A DNA stretch of 64,000 bases from Amoebophrya sp. A120 (Eukaryota > Sar > Dinophyceae > Syndiniales > Amoebophryaceae), in the NCBI GenBank assembly GCA_905178155.1, contig CAJINV010000003.1, positions 4,933,863-4,997,862 on the forward strand, written 5' to 3'. Every line of letters starts with the position of its first letter. Position 1 is the stretch's first letter. Position numbers and translations under genes: made by a program. The notes under the pieces are model-generated. The model saw only the letters and a program-made list of their open reading frames with translations, had not been told where the DNA came from and made no database searches. Positions 1 through 11,170 of this stretch are shown one piece after another.

Positions 1-920
1 TGCGTGTATCTCCAACTGCGTACATCCCCGCCTGCGCGCAAGCTCCCCGCGAACCAAGAGTCCTCGTTTGCAAGAAAACTCTCGTCACCTCCACGCACAA
101 GCGATCCTATGGCTCGTAGGTATTCGAGCGGATAATCATGAGCAATCCACTGCGCAGCGCGTTCGAAGAAGCTGGATATCTTCACGTCTTCGCTCGTTGT
201 GTTCGATACTCTTCTAGGAAGCGGCACTGGAAAAAGTTTGTCTCTTTCAGTGCCCGGGCCTCCGCCAGAAGAGTTATTTGCCTCGCTTATTTTGTGAGGG
301 ACAGCAAAATCTAGCTGCTCCAGGGTCGTTCGAACAGCGACACGTGGCTCTAGACGCATGGATCTCCACCTCCCCCAATCCGGATCCGGATCCCAGTAGT
401 GAGCAACGCGATCCGCGAAGCCCCACCGCAATGCGCTTGTACCAAGTGGCAGTGCAACTAACGGTAGGCTGGCCGGTTCGAAATGAGGTTTCAGCTGCAA
501 TTGTAAGAGACTCATGAAATTCCCCTGCACCCGTTCAATTTTCATGTCATGCTCGGCTTCGTAGGTCGTCCCCCAAGGTATAACGCTGCTCGGGTCGAAC
601 CCCGAACGCAATAAGACATCAATGTCCGTGATTCGTTCAAGCTCTTCCGCAAACAGCGACGCTGGGTGTTGCGTAGACGTCGCGTCGACCCCGCCGGTGC
701 TGGTGGCAGTGCCGACGTACTGCGTTGGAGCACCCTGCTGCTGGTCGTAAGCGTCACTGTTCTCATACTCTTCATCCTGCGGACCACCTTGCACTTCTGC
801 GATTGATGTCTTCTGCGTCCCGCTCTCTTTATATCGGAGTGATATGGCTCGTGCGGCTTGCAGCAAGGAGTCGGTCGCACTCGTGGTGCAGAAGAAAAGC
901 CAGATCATCCGCGCGGTCAT
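1..920 (-). CDS. Unidentified secreted or membrane protein, 3' part outside window
   Basis: The minus strand is open from an ATG at 918-920 to the left edge (306 codons), so this is the 5' part of a gene that continues beyond the window. The N-terminus MTARMIWLFFCTTSA has a basic start and a hydrophobic core like a signal peptide or anchor. After that come stretches rich in Gln, Thr and Gly, then a more globular-looking region with WDPDPDWGRW and FERAAQWIAHDYPLEYLRA. I recognise no family. No intron is needed in the visible part. The start is chosen because it is the first ATG after upstream stops and gives the signal-like N-terminus. The absence of frame breaks over 306 codons is the main evidence that it is real. 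Confidence 0.7.
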   Translation of the reverse strand, partial: MTARMIWLFFCTTSATDSLLQAARAISLRYKESGTQKTSIAEVQGGPQDEEYENSDAYDQQQGAPTQYVGTATSTGGVDATSTQHPASLFAEELERITDIDVLLRSGFDPSSVIPWGTTYEAEHDMKIERVQGNFMSLLQLQLKPHFEPASLPLVALPLGTSALRWGFADRVAHYWDPDPDWGRWRSMRLEPRVAVRTTLEQLDFAVPHKISEANNSSGGGPGTERDKLFPVPLPRRVSNTTSEDVKISSFFERAAQWIAHDYPLEYLRAIGSLVRGGDESFLANEDSWFAGSLRAGGDVRSWRYT

Positions 921-2415
921 TTCTTCGGATCGGTCAAAGATAGCCGCGGAGAAACATCATGAACAAACTGGCACCTGGTGTAGTGACGCGGACAGGGCTG
1001 CTGCCGAGAGGCAAACCGTTCGTCTCCGCACAGGTTTGCCTCGGCGGTGTCGAACCCCTCGACGGGGTTCGACACCGCTCTGCTAACACGGAGGCTCGGC
1101 CCGTGCCGATTCCCGTAGGAACTTGTTGGACTAAAGCCTCGCAAGCATGATGTATAGCCGAGTTTCCGTGCGGTCCAGTTTCATCTTTCTATACTAAGCA
1201 TAAAAGACACAGTCTGTCATGGATGATAAACTAAAAAAAAGAAGAAAGATCATATCGATCCCGGCAATAATTTGCAAAATGCCGATGTTGCAACAAAAAT
1301 GAAGATAAACATAAATTTATGGGATGTTGGTTGGATGTTCCTGGAAAATTTCTTGATGCAATGGTACAGCACGCGTCCATGAAATATTAACAAAGCTCTG
1401 TAAAAGCCGCATCGCATTCGGAAGCCGACATCCATGTGAATCAAATTAGGCAAGAGCATGAGTATCACAACCCGATGAAAGCCGCACCGGCAAGAGGAAC
1501 CGAGAAAAAAGGCATCAATCCGCATGTATCATGATATTCGAATGTATAACGATTTAGATTTTCTTGATGTTGCATTGAGCCGTACAAAAAACACCGATGG
1601 AATACGAGATCTGCAGCAGCTGGAATCCGGCAGATGCCGATTCATCAGATGCACCAGACCGCGACCGATTGATACACACTTTGACTGTCTGCAGGCACTT
1701 CTCCTGAAACGAACCTGTATCTGGTGGACCGATTGAATATTTTCTGAGATTCACAGGCAAAAAAGCAGAATCTTCACTGGGTCGTGCCGACAATTTCACT
1801 GCCTTCCGCGATGGGCAGATGGATTGCTTTGGAGCATCCCCCAAAGACAAACCGATTCTTGTTGGTTGGCCAATTTTCAACCGAATAATTCATACATTCC
1901 AGGACACTATCTGATGTCGCTCGGCGCACACGAGACCATGAACAAAGACCGACAAGAACGAAAGAGAACAGAATAATGGAACAAACACCATGTAAAATCG
2001 AAGGTACGATCACTGTCACGTAGCTGCGCTGGCCGAAAATTCAGAAACCCGGCTCGGTCATGTCAACATCATTTTGAACTGGATATGAGAGAAGTTGTGG
2101 AGAGAGCCCTGTGATTTTCCTTCGTATTTTGTTCATTATCATTTTCTGGCATCATCTTCTCTCTAAAGATTGAGTATCGAAACTTTCACAAACTCGAATA
2201 CACATTCACATTAGGTAACAAGGAAGCACGCACTAGTACTAACTACTTAATACGACGATTCAAATCATCGCGTAAACAATGCGACGACAAAGTGACACGT
2301 TGGTAAAAAATCGTTCGCCGGAAGCATGGACGGTGCATGCATTTGGAATCGCACCGAGTACCACGGACTCCGCTCCGTAAACCAGAACCACGAGAAAAAT
2401 GTGCAACTTGACCAA
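921..2415. other. Intergenic stretch with one strong hairpin
   Basis: No convincing coding exon on either strand. The short open frames here lack motifs and overlap one another. It holds a 15-bp perfect hairpin near 1044-1078 and is AT-richer from about 1200 to 2250. It should contain the 3' end of the gene at 2416-4170 and the promoter of the gene starting at 920. Confidence 0.5.
1044..1078. repeat. Perfect 15-bp hairpin with 5-base loop
   Basis: GCGGTGTCGAACCCC (1044-1058) is followed by the loop TCGAC and then its exact reverse complement (1064-1078). It lies about 125 bp upstream of the start codon at 920, so it could be in a 5' leader or promoter. Function unknown. Confidence 0.8.
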
Positions 2416-4170
2416 TCACCACAGCCGCTGAAGATGCGGTTGCAGAGAGGAGGACCAGTCCGTGGAGCGCAGATCGCGCAAGGCGCCGGCAATGGACACC
2501 GGCTCAATTGGAGTGGGCTGTCGCACCCGGTAGTTGCCTCTGTGCGGGTCTAGGTCAAAGACCGCACCGGCAGTGTAAACACGATCGTCAACCCGGCGGT
2601 TCAGATTTCCCATGTACCGCTCGTACCCCGTTTGCAGTGCCCGGCTGGAGGACTCGAAGCCCCCCAAGCGAGATTGCGAGTTGGCCACCTCACCGAACGA
2701 ACGACCGCTTCCTTCTTCCCCTTCCAGCGCGCTGCGAGACGTCGAACCTGAAAAAGTGACCGGATTTCGATTTGCAAATGATTGAAACAAATACTCATCG
2801 CATCAAAGTGTCTATAAACTTGCGCGATGATCGTCGGCAGGCGTGAGAACCTTTTTCTTTGTATTTGAAGACTATATGCTCGACGCGATGGCAATTTATC
2901 ACCACTCCACTCACTTGTTCTCAGCACCACATCACAAGCTACCGAGCCTTGAGCGGACGGCAGGGAAAAACGTCGCCGGGACGCGATAGTGGAGGCACGT
3001 GCTCGACTTCGCGCGGCGCAGACCGGTACGGGGGGCGCTGTGGTACCTCGCGCCTGACAGGTAATTGGTGCTCTGGAACGCGGACATCACGGCCTCCGTG
3101 GCTGACCGGGTTGGCTCGAGGACGGGGATGCGCTGCCGCTCCTCCTCCCGCAGCGACGCCCGGGCGGCTTCCGCTATACGCACCGCCTGATCCGCAGACC
3201 GTGTCACTTTGTACAGTGGCTGCTGCTGCAGAGGAGACGGGGGCAGGAGTTGAAAGATGAGGGAATTTTTACTCGAAGGCGGCACCGAAGAGGACACGGT
3301 AGCAGGTGGTGGACCATTCATCATCATCGCTCCGTTATTTGTGCTGAAATAATTTCTTCTAGGGTCGCTAGTAGTTGTAAAACCGTCAGCCTGTAATTTC
3401 GCTGGTGTACGGCCTCGAGTTGCTAATCGATCCGGTCCAGCAGTTGGTACGGGCATAGCATCCGCTGTACTACCCGATGCCGTGTCTTTGCTGTCCATCG
3501 TCGGATCATCCCCGGCATCAGATCTGTTTCGTCGAAAGAGAAGATGTCCCCCGTTCGATCGGTGCTCATCGAGAAAGGACCGGACCTCGGGAAAGAGCTT
3601 CTTCTTCACTTCACGTACGGTGTCCCGCAGCAGAAGAATGGGTTCCAAGGCGGGCGTGGGAAGCTCGGGATCCTGCTCCTTCGTGAACACCGACGGCGCG
3701 GCTGTACTGGCTCGAATGTGCTTCCACGACTCACGCGGCGCGGTGGCCTCCCAAAAGTCGCCCAGCAGCGCCGTGACGGGCGTTTCCACGTAGTCGTACC
3801 TAGAATAGGATCGATCGAGCGCTCGTGAGGACACCGGGAGGAAAGAAGAACTACTCCCGTTCTGTTCCAGCAGCGATCGCGGTTCCGACGAAGACAGGGC
3901 CGCAAACTCCTCGGGTCGAGGTGAGGACAAGCAACTCGTCACACCGTTGTTCTCGCCATCAGCAAGCTGAAGTAATTGCACCGGTCCGCGAAGGCAACCC
4001 GCACTTGCTTCCGCTGGCGGCAGACTGTCAACGCTGTCCACAGCAGTCGCGTGACGGTGGTGGCTGTATCCTTTGGCGTAAAAGGCTCGGTCTAGGTCAT
4101 CTGCCAAGGCCTCTGCTCTTTCGAGCGCCTCCAACGCTCGAGACGGAGCTGAGGGCATTTCTCTTTTCAA
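2416..4170 (-). CDS. Unidentified protein, two exons, largely disordered
   Basis: Two exons on the minus strand: 4170-2943 and 2747-2416, joined by a GT-AG intron (GTAGCT...TTTTTCAG). The join adds up to 520 codons (519 aa). The first exon alone runs to a stop about ten bases after the proposed donor, and splicing at the donor keeps the frame into a second long open exon. The N-terminus (MKREMPSAPSRALEALERAE) is Ala/Glu-rich. The middle is Ser/Pro-rich. The C-terminus has charged, Arg/Tyr-rich segments such as GYERYMGNLNRRVDDRVY. No domain recognised. A cytoskeletal or flagellar role is possible but not supported by a motif. Confidence 0.7.
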
Positions 4171-4800
4171 TTTTTCACGGCTTTTCGTTTTGGAAGCTGA
4201 GGATTACGATCTTACAGCTACTTTGGAATTCGATGACTAACGTGATGAAATAGCCTTCTTTCTTCCGGTGGCTACAAACTGATTTCAGCTGGACCCTTGT
4301 GATTATCTGCGTTCTTGTCTTTGCTAGGGCATCAGACTGCCAAGCATGTAGTCTGCGCACCTTGCTCCTGAATAAAAAACGTTGCTCTTCCTTTTGTATT
4401 TTTGAATATTGCATGTATTAAACCAAAACCCCGTGTGTCAGTCTCTCGCTTTTGTTTTTCTCGCGTGGTGCAACGACAAAGACTAGAAAACACATCCAAT
4501 AGTGATAAATCTCGAAAGAGACTTAACTGCACTGTGGGTTCCGCCGTGCTTATCTTTTCTAGATGAACACAAAGAGACACATCTGTACACGGAGGTGCAT
4601 TTTTGCCCAGTCAGACCTCTGCGAAGTCCGTCGTTGATCTTGTTTCTCGTATGTGATTTTGATTTTGCTCAAGCAGATTTACTCCGCTCGTTGAAAATCG
4701 AATGACGACATACTTTCAAATTCGGTCATGCAGGTTGACGATACAGTCGTGCGACGACCGCATGGTCGGCACTGTTGATGTCAGCAGATGCAGTCGCGGA
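4171..4800. other. Intergenic
   Basis: AT-rich, only short overlapping open frames, no motif seen. Presumed promoter of the gene at 4170 is not here but to its right on the minus strand, so this stretch holds that promoter plus the 3' flank of the gene at 4801-5400. Confidence 0.4.
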
Positions 4801-5400
4801 TCACTGAGTCCCTAAAAGCGTGTATTTGATAAGAGTGAAAAGGACAAAGTAAAAGGCAACCTCATTCAGAATACGAACATACGCAAAGCAAAAGCAGGCA
4901 TCCGTTGCCCCATCGCAAGCTTCGGCTTCTACCTCGTCTACTTCCCAATTTATGTAGCATGAGGGGTGTAGTTCTGCCGCCTCCCCGGCTACTGGCCTCG
5001 GTAGTAGAAGTGTCACCAACAGGACGAAAAAGCCCTCCGACATAAAATGCCGCGGAGACCAACAGGACGACTTTCTTGCGGCTCTAGCGGCGGCGAGTCC
5101 AGCGACAAATGCGCGCGTGTCATTCGCTTGCTCTCCGTTGTGCGTGCGCCGCTTCGCAAGCACGACGCTGTTCGATGAAGTACCCTCCCCTTCTCCTCCT
5201 GTTCGCCGTCTGCTTCTTGCTTGTTCCCTACTTACACCGCTTTCGGCGCCCCAGCAATCACCCGAACGATACTCCTGATCGTGGTCAGTGGCGGCCGTGG
5301 CCATCATCTCTTGCGGCAGCGCCATACTTTTCCGACGAGCGCTCGCACCAGCACAGATCCTGGCTACGAGTGAGTGGCTCTCGCCCTCGTGGCGCCACAC
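4801..5400 (-). CDS. Possible small membrane protein
   Basis: A 199-codon open frame from ATG at 5400. The first half is basic and Ser/Arg-rich. The second half has a hydrophobic segment (about residues 120-140, FFVLLVTLLLPRPVAG, signal- or TM-like), a Cys-containing loop (HPSCYINWEVDE, ACDGATDACFCF) and a C-terminal hydrophobic stretch (VAFYFVLFTLIKYTLL). The paired hydrophobic segments argue for a real membrane protein. The true start could be the internal Met before the first hydrophobic segment (MSEGFF), near 5043. No family recognised. Confidence 0.45.
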   Translation of the reverse strand: MWRHEGESHSLVARICAGASARRKSMALPQEMMATAATDHDQEYRSGDCWGAESGVSREQARSRRRTGGEGEGTSSNSVVLAKRRTHNGEQANDTRAFVAGLAAARAARKSSCWSPRHFMSEGFFVLLVTLLLPRPVAGEAAELHPSCYINWEVDEVEAEACDGATDACFCFAYVRILNEVAFYFVLFTLIKYTLLGTQ

Positions 5401-6321
5401 TTGCTCTTCTTAAATGGCCTAGGAAGTAGTTCCCATGATCACAAGTACGCAATGGGTGAAAGTAGCTACGGGTCCTGGAAATAGTAACTAGCAGTAAGTA
5501 GTAGTTTTACTCATTTACCCAGCCGAGGTGTAAATATTTGCCAAAACAAGGTGTTCAACTCTCTCGTGGTCCCCATTCCACACACGACGGGAAAAAAGTG
5601 AAGACAAGTGCGAAAGCCCTTCCGATTTCGATAAAGTCGTGGATATCTACTCTTTTCGTTTTCCCCATACAATCAAAGCCCAAGCATGAGTATGCTTCCT
5701 TTCGCACGGTGGCGGTGCTGTGGTCTATTTCTTCTGATGTAATACTCTGACTGCTTACTGGACCCGAGCAAGCTGCAGGAAATAAAGCAACGTCAGGTGC
5801 GACTACATCTAAATTTTCTACTTACTTGCGCTTCTCTCTAAGGACGATCCTGCTAAGGTCTGGGATCAAACCTGACAGTAGCGTCACCCTGACGTCGTGT
5901 CTTTGGGGTTGAGCTATAGCGGACCGAAAAAGTATAGTTTACGTTTGTGGAAAAGACGCAAGACTCTTTTCGCAACTCTTCATGAGAGCAAAGCGAAAAT
6001 CTTCCCTCAAACGACCGCCTGTGGGAAACAGACCCGACGATAACTCTCTCGCGTTCTGCAACCGAGTCTTCCGAAAAAGAACAAACATCATAGCATTTGT
6101 TTCCTCTACAAGTGCTGCAGTGCTGTAGTAAATTGCCTTCTTATATATTTTTCGTTGGCTTTTTCTGTTCTTCTCGAGCCCGAAGGATGCGCGGTGTCGC
6201 ATCGAGCACACATTGCTGAAAAAACACATCTTCACGCAATGACTGTGAACATCTTGGTCGCTTCTGTCTTTCTTTGTGCTCGACGCGTTGGGGAAAGGAC
6301 TCCGGTAGTCGGGCAAGTGAA
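5401..6321. other. Intergenic
   Basis: No supported exon. A 128-codon minus-strand frame at 5939-6325 starts inside the stop region of the next gene and has no recognisable domain, so I treat it as 3' flank. Several GTAAGTA-like strings occur on the plus strand around 5490 without matching open exons. Confidence 0.4.
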
Positions 6322-9300
6322 TCACTCTCGCTTCTTCCGGCTGGGTACCTTTTTTGTCGTTGCGCTCCTGTCCCGAGCGTCCGCTTGTTTTTCACGTGGG
6401 GATTTGGTCGTCTTGTTTTCCCGGAGCGTCTTTGCCCGGCTCTTCGTGCTTGTTGCTCGCGAGTCGCTAATGTCGTTTTTAGCTGCTTTGTTCACCGCTG
6501 CCGGGTGGCAACCGGCGGAGTGACTCGACGGTTTTGGTGATACGACGGGCGGCACACTTGCACTACCCGCTTTCCCAGCATGAGCGACCACCGCGGGGGA
6601 ATTTGTGCCGGAGGTGTTGTTTTCAACATGATCTTGACTTGTTTTGCTGCTCCTGGAACCAGGCTTCTGCTCGTTCCTCGCAGCGCTGCTGCCACTCACG
6701 AGACGGCGCTGTCTCGCTCTCTTCTTGTCGCTGTCGGCTATTTCAGGGCTTAGCGTGGTCCCGGCGTGGTCCACCTTTTTCGCACCCTTCCGCGTACTGG
6801 ACCGTCCTACCGCCGTGGCACTCCTGGGACTGGGAGTCGTCGCGCTGCGACTCGAGCTCGATGTGCTACACGCCTTCAGCTTCGTTGATTTTGCCTTGGT
6901 ACTATCGCATTTCGCTGCGGCCTTAGAGTTCTTGATGTCCTCGCCTGCCATCGTTCTCCTGTCTTTTTGCTCTGCAGGCACATCATCAGCTTCCTGCCTT
7001 TGCAGTTGAGTCTCAGCTGGCGTCGCTGGTCGTGCGGTTGTCTCCTGCCTGCGGTTTTGACAAGTTTCTTTTCCTTCGTCTTCCCGGACGCGCTTCAGCC
7101 GCGTCAATTCTGTCGAGTGGTCGAGCAAGTCCAGCTTTGCGCGGGTGCTAGCCGACGGCCCTTTCGGATTACTCGCAATTTTCCTCTTCTTGGCCGGGTG
7201 TTGCTGGTGAGAAGCGTGCGGGTTTTGTTCTGCTTCTTTTTTCTGTCGCGCCGAGGAAGCGCCCCCGTTCGTATCATTCTTACTTTCCTTGTCTATCTCA
7301 GTCGCTGTAACTTTGTCAACGACCGGAGATGGCTTTAGTCTTTCATCTTCTCCGCTGAGTTTCTCATTGACGAGCTTGTCAAGCACGGCTAGCTCCTCCG
7401 AAAGCTGCGCTTTTTCTTGAGTCTCCCCATGGAGCTGATGGCGCGTCCTCGGCAAAGAGGACGCGTTGCCGGTGGCGGGGGTCCCTACTTCTGCGGTCTC
7501 TGCTCGCTTGGCTTCCGTGACAGACCTCGGCGCGGCCGCCGGAGGTCGGTCTTTCGCAGAGGCAAGACCGCTTCCTAGGGGATCTACTCTCACCGCGGGC
7601 CGCTTTCCGCTCCTGCTCACATCCGCAAACCCGGCGTTCTCTGGAACGCGTTGCCCTTGCCCGCCGTCATGTACTGTAGTCAGACGCACAGTAATATCTC
7701 CTCCCTCTCCGTTAGGACAAAGGAGCTGCGGTTTACAAACAGAGGAGCTACTTGAAGATGCGCTTGCGCCACCGTTCTGCGTGGACAGTGTGCTCGAGGC
7801 CGTTCTCGACCTAGCGCCGCACGAGGGAACAACATCGCAGCCAGCGTCTCGTATCGGGGATGGCAGTGCCTCCCAAGAACTAGACCTGTCGACTGTTATT
7901 TTCGGCGAACCCGTTTGTTTCGCCGGTTCTGCGCTTGCTGCCTGCTCCCCCGTCCTTGCGGAGGCGGCTGCACCGCCGTCCAGAGGGTTTTTGTGAGAAG
8001 GAGCTGGCTCGATCCTGCTGCAATCTGCAAGTACGAGCGACTGACGGGCACCTTCTCTACGCACGTTGTTGTGGTTCGATCCTTTCTCTGGCGGACCTCC
8101 CCCTGTTCGCCCGCCCGTTGTTGAGGTGTTGAACGCGTTTCCCTTGCTTTCAGACACTGTTTTGGCCCGACGCGGTGGCGGTTCGCCATCCTCATCTTCG
8201 TCGGAGGAAAAGGGGGAGTGCATCTTCTGGTGTCCGCGCAGCGATAAGCCTTTGTGAACATCGATCTCGGAGTCGCTCTCTTCGTCGTCGTAAAACGTCT
8301 CTTTCTGCATACGCGAAAGGCGAAAATTGTATTTCGTGAGCTTGGGAATGTCTATCTTCAACATCTTTGCGGCAATGCTATCAACCTCGTCGTGCAGGTG
8401 CTGCTTTGGTGTGCTTGTGACAATCCTTTGTCGAAAGGCCTCTTGAATCTCGAGTTGACCTGAGATTTGCAATTGGAACAGTTATTTTTCTGCATCTATA
8501 AAGATGACCTCAACCTCTTCGCGAAATCAAATACTCAAAAAAGACGGGCGACAATGTAGATTGCGCTTCACATTTTACGGCTTGCTCTGTTGAGAAACGC
8601 AACATCAGCTCGAGACGACAACGACGGGGTGCCACCAGAGAGATGGCCCGACGCTTTTCATCTTATTCTTATACACTGCAGCCAGCAACGACCACGCACG
8701 ATAATTGTAATAAAAAAATTGTTCTTTTGTTGTCGCATGAAAAGGTGAAAAAAAATGAGTGCAAGTCAAAACTGTTTACGGTAGATTCTGTCGGCGAGGC
8801 GCCAGTACTCCACGTAGCGGCGCGTCTTGTTGACACCAATATGCTCGTGGACCGCCTCTTCCAACCTTTTGCCCGGGCGGTCGGGACTTAGGACGGCAAG
8901 CTTCGGCTGCCGCTCGCGGTCGTCGGCTGTCATCTCGCTCTCCCGCTGTTCCCACTTCCGCAAAATGTCTTCTGCCTTCTCGCGCACTTCAGCGGGTAGA
9001 GGAACCTCGGCGTTTGCTATCTCGGCGAGTCGCCGCTTCAGCCCTGTGGGCTCCCCCGCCCGAACACACTTCAGCTTGTTCAACACAGACGGCTCGATCT
9101 CCAGGCTATCCAACTGTCGCAAGAGCAAGAAAAGCGTGCGGGCCTCGCGCGTTACCAAGACAAGCTCGGTGAACAGATTCTTCTCCTTGATCTCTTTGTG
9201 AAACGTGTCTAAGTTGAAACCCGTTTCGTACAAAATCCGGGACGAACCTGGTACTCGCTTAGCATCCTGCTTCTTCTGTTTCGTCGCTGCAAAGAGAAAC

Positions 9301-9446
9301 CTGTATTGCAAGGCACAAAATCCATGGATACACGACCTTTCACTTGTTTCAGAGTGTGACTCTTGTACTAAGGAGGTAATAAGGGTTGACGCTGCTCTAA
9401 GAAAACACGGAGCTTCAAGCTGTGTTGTGCGAGCTACCGCCAGCAA
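6322..9446 (-). CDS. TFIIS-N/IWS1-like domain protein with long disordered Lys/Ser-rich tail
   Basis: Two exons, 9446-8780 and 8459-6322, joined by a 320-bp GT-AG intron (GTAAAC...AAATCTCAG). The join is in frame and gives 935 codons (934 aa). Residues about 105-190 resemble the TFIIS N-terminal (LW) helical domain: LFLLLRQLDSLEIEPSVL, then VRAGEPTGLKRRLAEIA, then REKAEDILRKWEQ. This domain is known from transcription elongation factors TFIIS, IWS1 and LEDGF. After the intron the protein becomes a long low-complexity tail full of Lys, Ser, Thr, Arg and Glu, typical of nuclear disordered regions. Function as a transcription-associated scaffold is inference. The N-terminal 60 residues before the domain may be partly intron, since an AG acceptor lies near 9290. 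Confidence 0.65.
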
Positions 9447-9470
9447 CAGAATTTAAAAAGCAACGACCTA

Positions 9471-9786
9471 CTAATTTGGCGTCAGGAGTAGATAGAAGTT
9501 GTACCATTTCTCATCCGCCGTCATGATCGTGTGCGAGTCATGAGGCCAAAGGCGAAGATCTGCTTCCCACGTCGTGTGCGCGCCGAGCTCCTGGTCTGCG
9601 TCATCTTCTGCGGGCGATCGGGCGTTCATCCTTCGTCCACGGTCCTTTGCTTGCTTACCCGAATCTTCGAAGGTTTCGTAGGTGATTGTTACCTGTATAT
9701 GAATAAAAAGTTCCGAAGGATCGATGAGAAAAGTTTGCGGATCAAAGAAATCAGTTGCGTATCCGCCTTTGCGTTTTGATGAAAAT
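9471..9786 (-). CDS. Orphan 3' exon, probably of the neighbouring upstream gene
   Basis: A minus-strand frame is open from about 9786 to a TAG at 9471-9473 and has clear coding character: YATDFFDPQTFLIDPSELF, ITYETFEDSGKQAKDRG, TIMTADEKWYNFYLLL. It has no ATG start and upstream stops are closed by AG acceptors near 9786 and 9690. It probably continues the gene at 9877-10664, replacing that gene's stop in some or all transcripts. I could not find a canonical donor in the right phase, so a non-canonical splice or an independent gene remains possible. Confidence 0.45.
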
Positions 9787-9876
9787 ACTTAAACAACCAC
9801 GATAAGTCGTCGTAACAACGAACTGCAGCCGATAAATAAATATTCAGCCGGGGAAAGAAGAAAAGGTACTTTATCC

Positions 9877-10664
9877 TCACAACAGGTCAGATCTGTTGAG
9901 CGTGATAAATGTCAAGAAGTCATCCTTCTGTATGGCCGCAATCTGCACATTCATTCTTTCTTGCTCCTCGCAAGGGAAGTTGATACGAATAAAATTTGTC
10001 TCTCCGACCTATACCGGATCTCCACTGAGTGTTGTGACTTTGTCACAGAGGAAACGCGGCTCAAACTGGGTAGAATTTCCTTTAGCGCCAGCTAGAAAAG
10101 GAAGGCAATCAGCTACATCAAATCAAGCCAGAATGCCCGCTGGAATGACGCGTGGTACTATGAGCGAGTGTCACAGAGAAGCAAGTTGACGCGAACAACC
10201 TTACACATACAACGACGTCAAGAAAAAACTAATCTAAATTTGCAAAAGAGAGCAGGAAAAAGTGTAAGTGAGTAAGTAGGGAGCACCTCGTAGGTGTGCC
10301 AAGGGTCTTTGCTGGGGAGGCAATGCTCCTTCGTATCTGGCCCGGTGGAGACCTGGAGCTTGGAAATTTTCCGGATGACCTTAATCGGCTTGGCCGTGCA
10401 TTTCTGCAAGTCTACTTTTCCCAACTCTTCGAGCAACCGGGTGAGCCACTTCGAGTGACAGGACAAGTCGCGACGCTGGAGCAAGGGATTCCCCAGGTTC
10501 AGGATCCAGTCAAACTTCGCCGTCACTATAGCGCGATCCTGTGACGGAATATTTTTGTCGCGGTCGTCGGTCCGTAGGTGGAAAATTCTGTGGCCAGCAG
10601 AAGACGATGAAGAAGACGATGGTCCGCCAGTGCCTCCGGTCGACGCTGAGGACGCGTTGGACAT
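9877..10664 (-). CDS. Unidentified protein, two exons
   Basis: Exons 10664-10287 and 10008-9877, joined by a GT-AG intron (GTGCTC...TATAG) that keeps the frame (TYE|VGETNF). The joined frame is 170 codons. The N-terminus is Ser-rich (MSNASSASTGGTGG). The rest looks globular: AIVTAKFDWILNLGNPLL, WLTRLLEELGKVDLQ, NFIRINFPCEEQERMNVQ. No family recognised. The stop at 9877 may be bypassed by splicing into the exon at 9471-9786. Confidence 0.65.
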
Positions 10665-10763
10665 GATCCGCTTCCACCGCTCTCTAGCAGCTATAGAGCC
10701 GGCGAGTGCTTGATGTGCTTCTTCTCGATTCGTGTATCTTTCTTCCTTATAATCCCTCTAGCT

Positions 10764-11170
10764 TTATTTTCTGAAAATTATCCGCACGTTGCTTTGTCTC
10801 CTTGTTCCACGGCGCCACAATTTCTCGCCGATTACCTCCTTCTTTCCAGCACCCACCCGGGTCTCCGACGCACACAGCGGCTTCGGTTTTTCAGATATTG
10901 CGCTCCTCCGTACTGTGCGTTTCTTGAATTCAGGTGCTCACTTTGACTTTCTCAACGAGCTACTGGTAATAATTTGTCTGGATGGAACTTGGCATATGTA
11001 AAGGGCTCCTCGTTCGAGTCAAGATTTAGGCGTGAGCACGGGAACGACTGCGTGAGTTTTCTGGTGGCCGCAAAAGCCTCTCGCCCTGCTTTGGTTCTGC
11101 TGCGGTACTGCCGCGGAAGCAGCGCTAGTTGAAGCGCCGCGTAAATCGAGAATTCTGGATTACCGGACAT
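10764..11170 (-). CDS. Small basic protein, two exons
   Basis: Exon 1, 11170-10964, starts MSGNPEFSIYAALQLALL and is rich in Arg and Lys. Exon 2, 10922-10764, is strongly basic (KRTVRRSAISEKPK, RRGTRRQSNVRIIF). Joining at GTAGCT...TTCAAG keeps the frame and gives 122 codons, but the intron would be only 41 bp, so the exact junction is uncertain. Size and charge would suit an organellar ribosomal or nucleic-acid-binding protein. That is a guess with no motif behind it. Confidence 0.45.
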
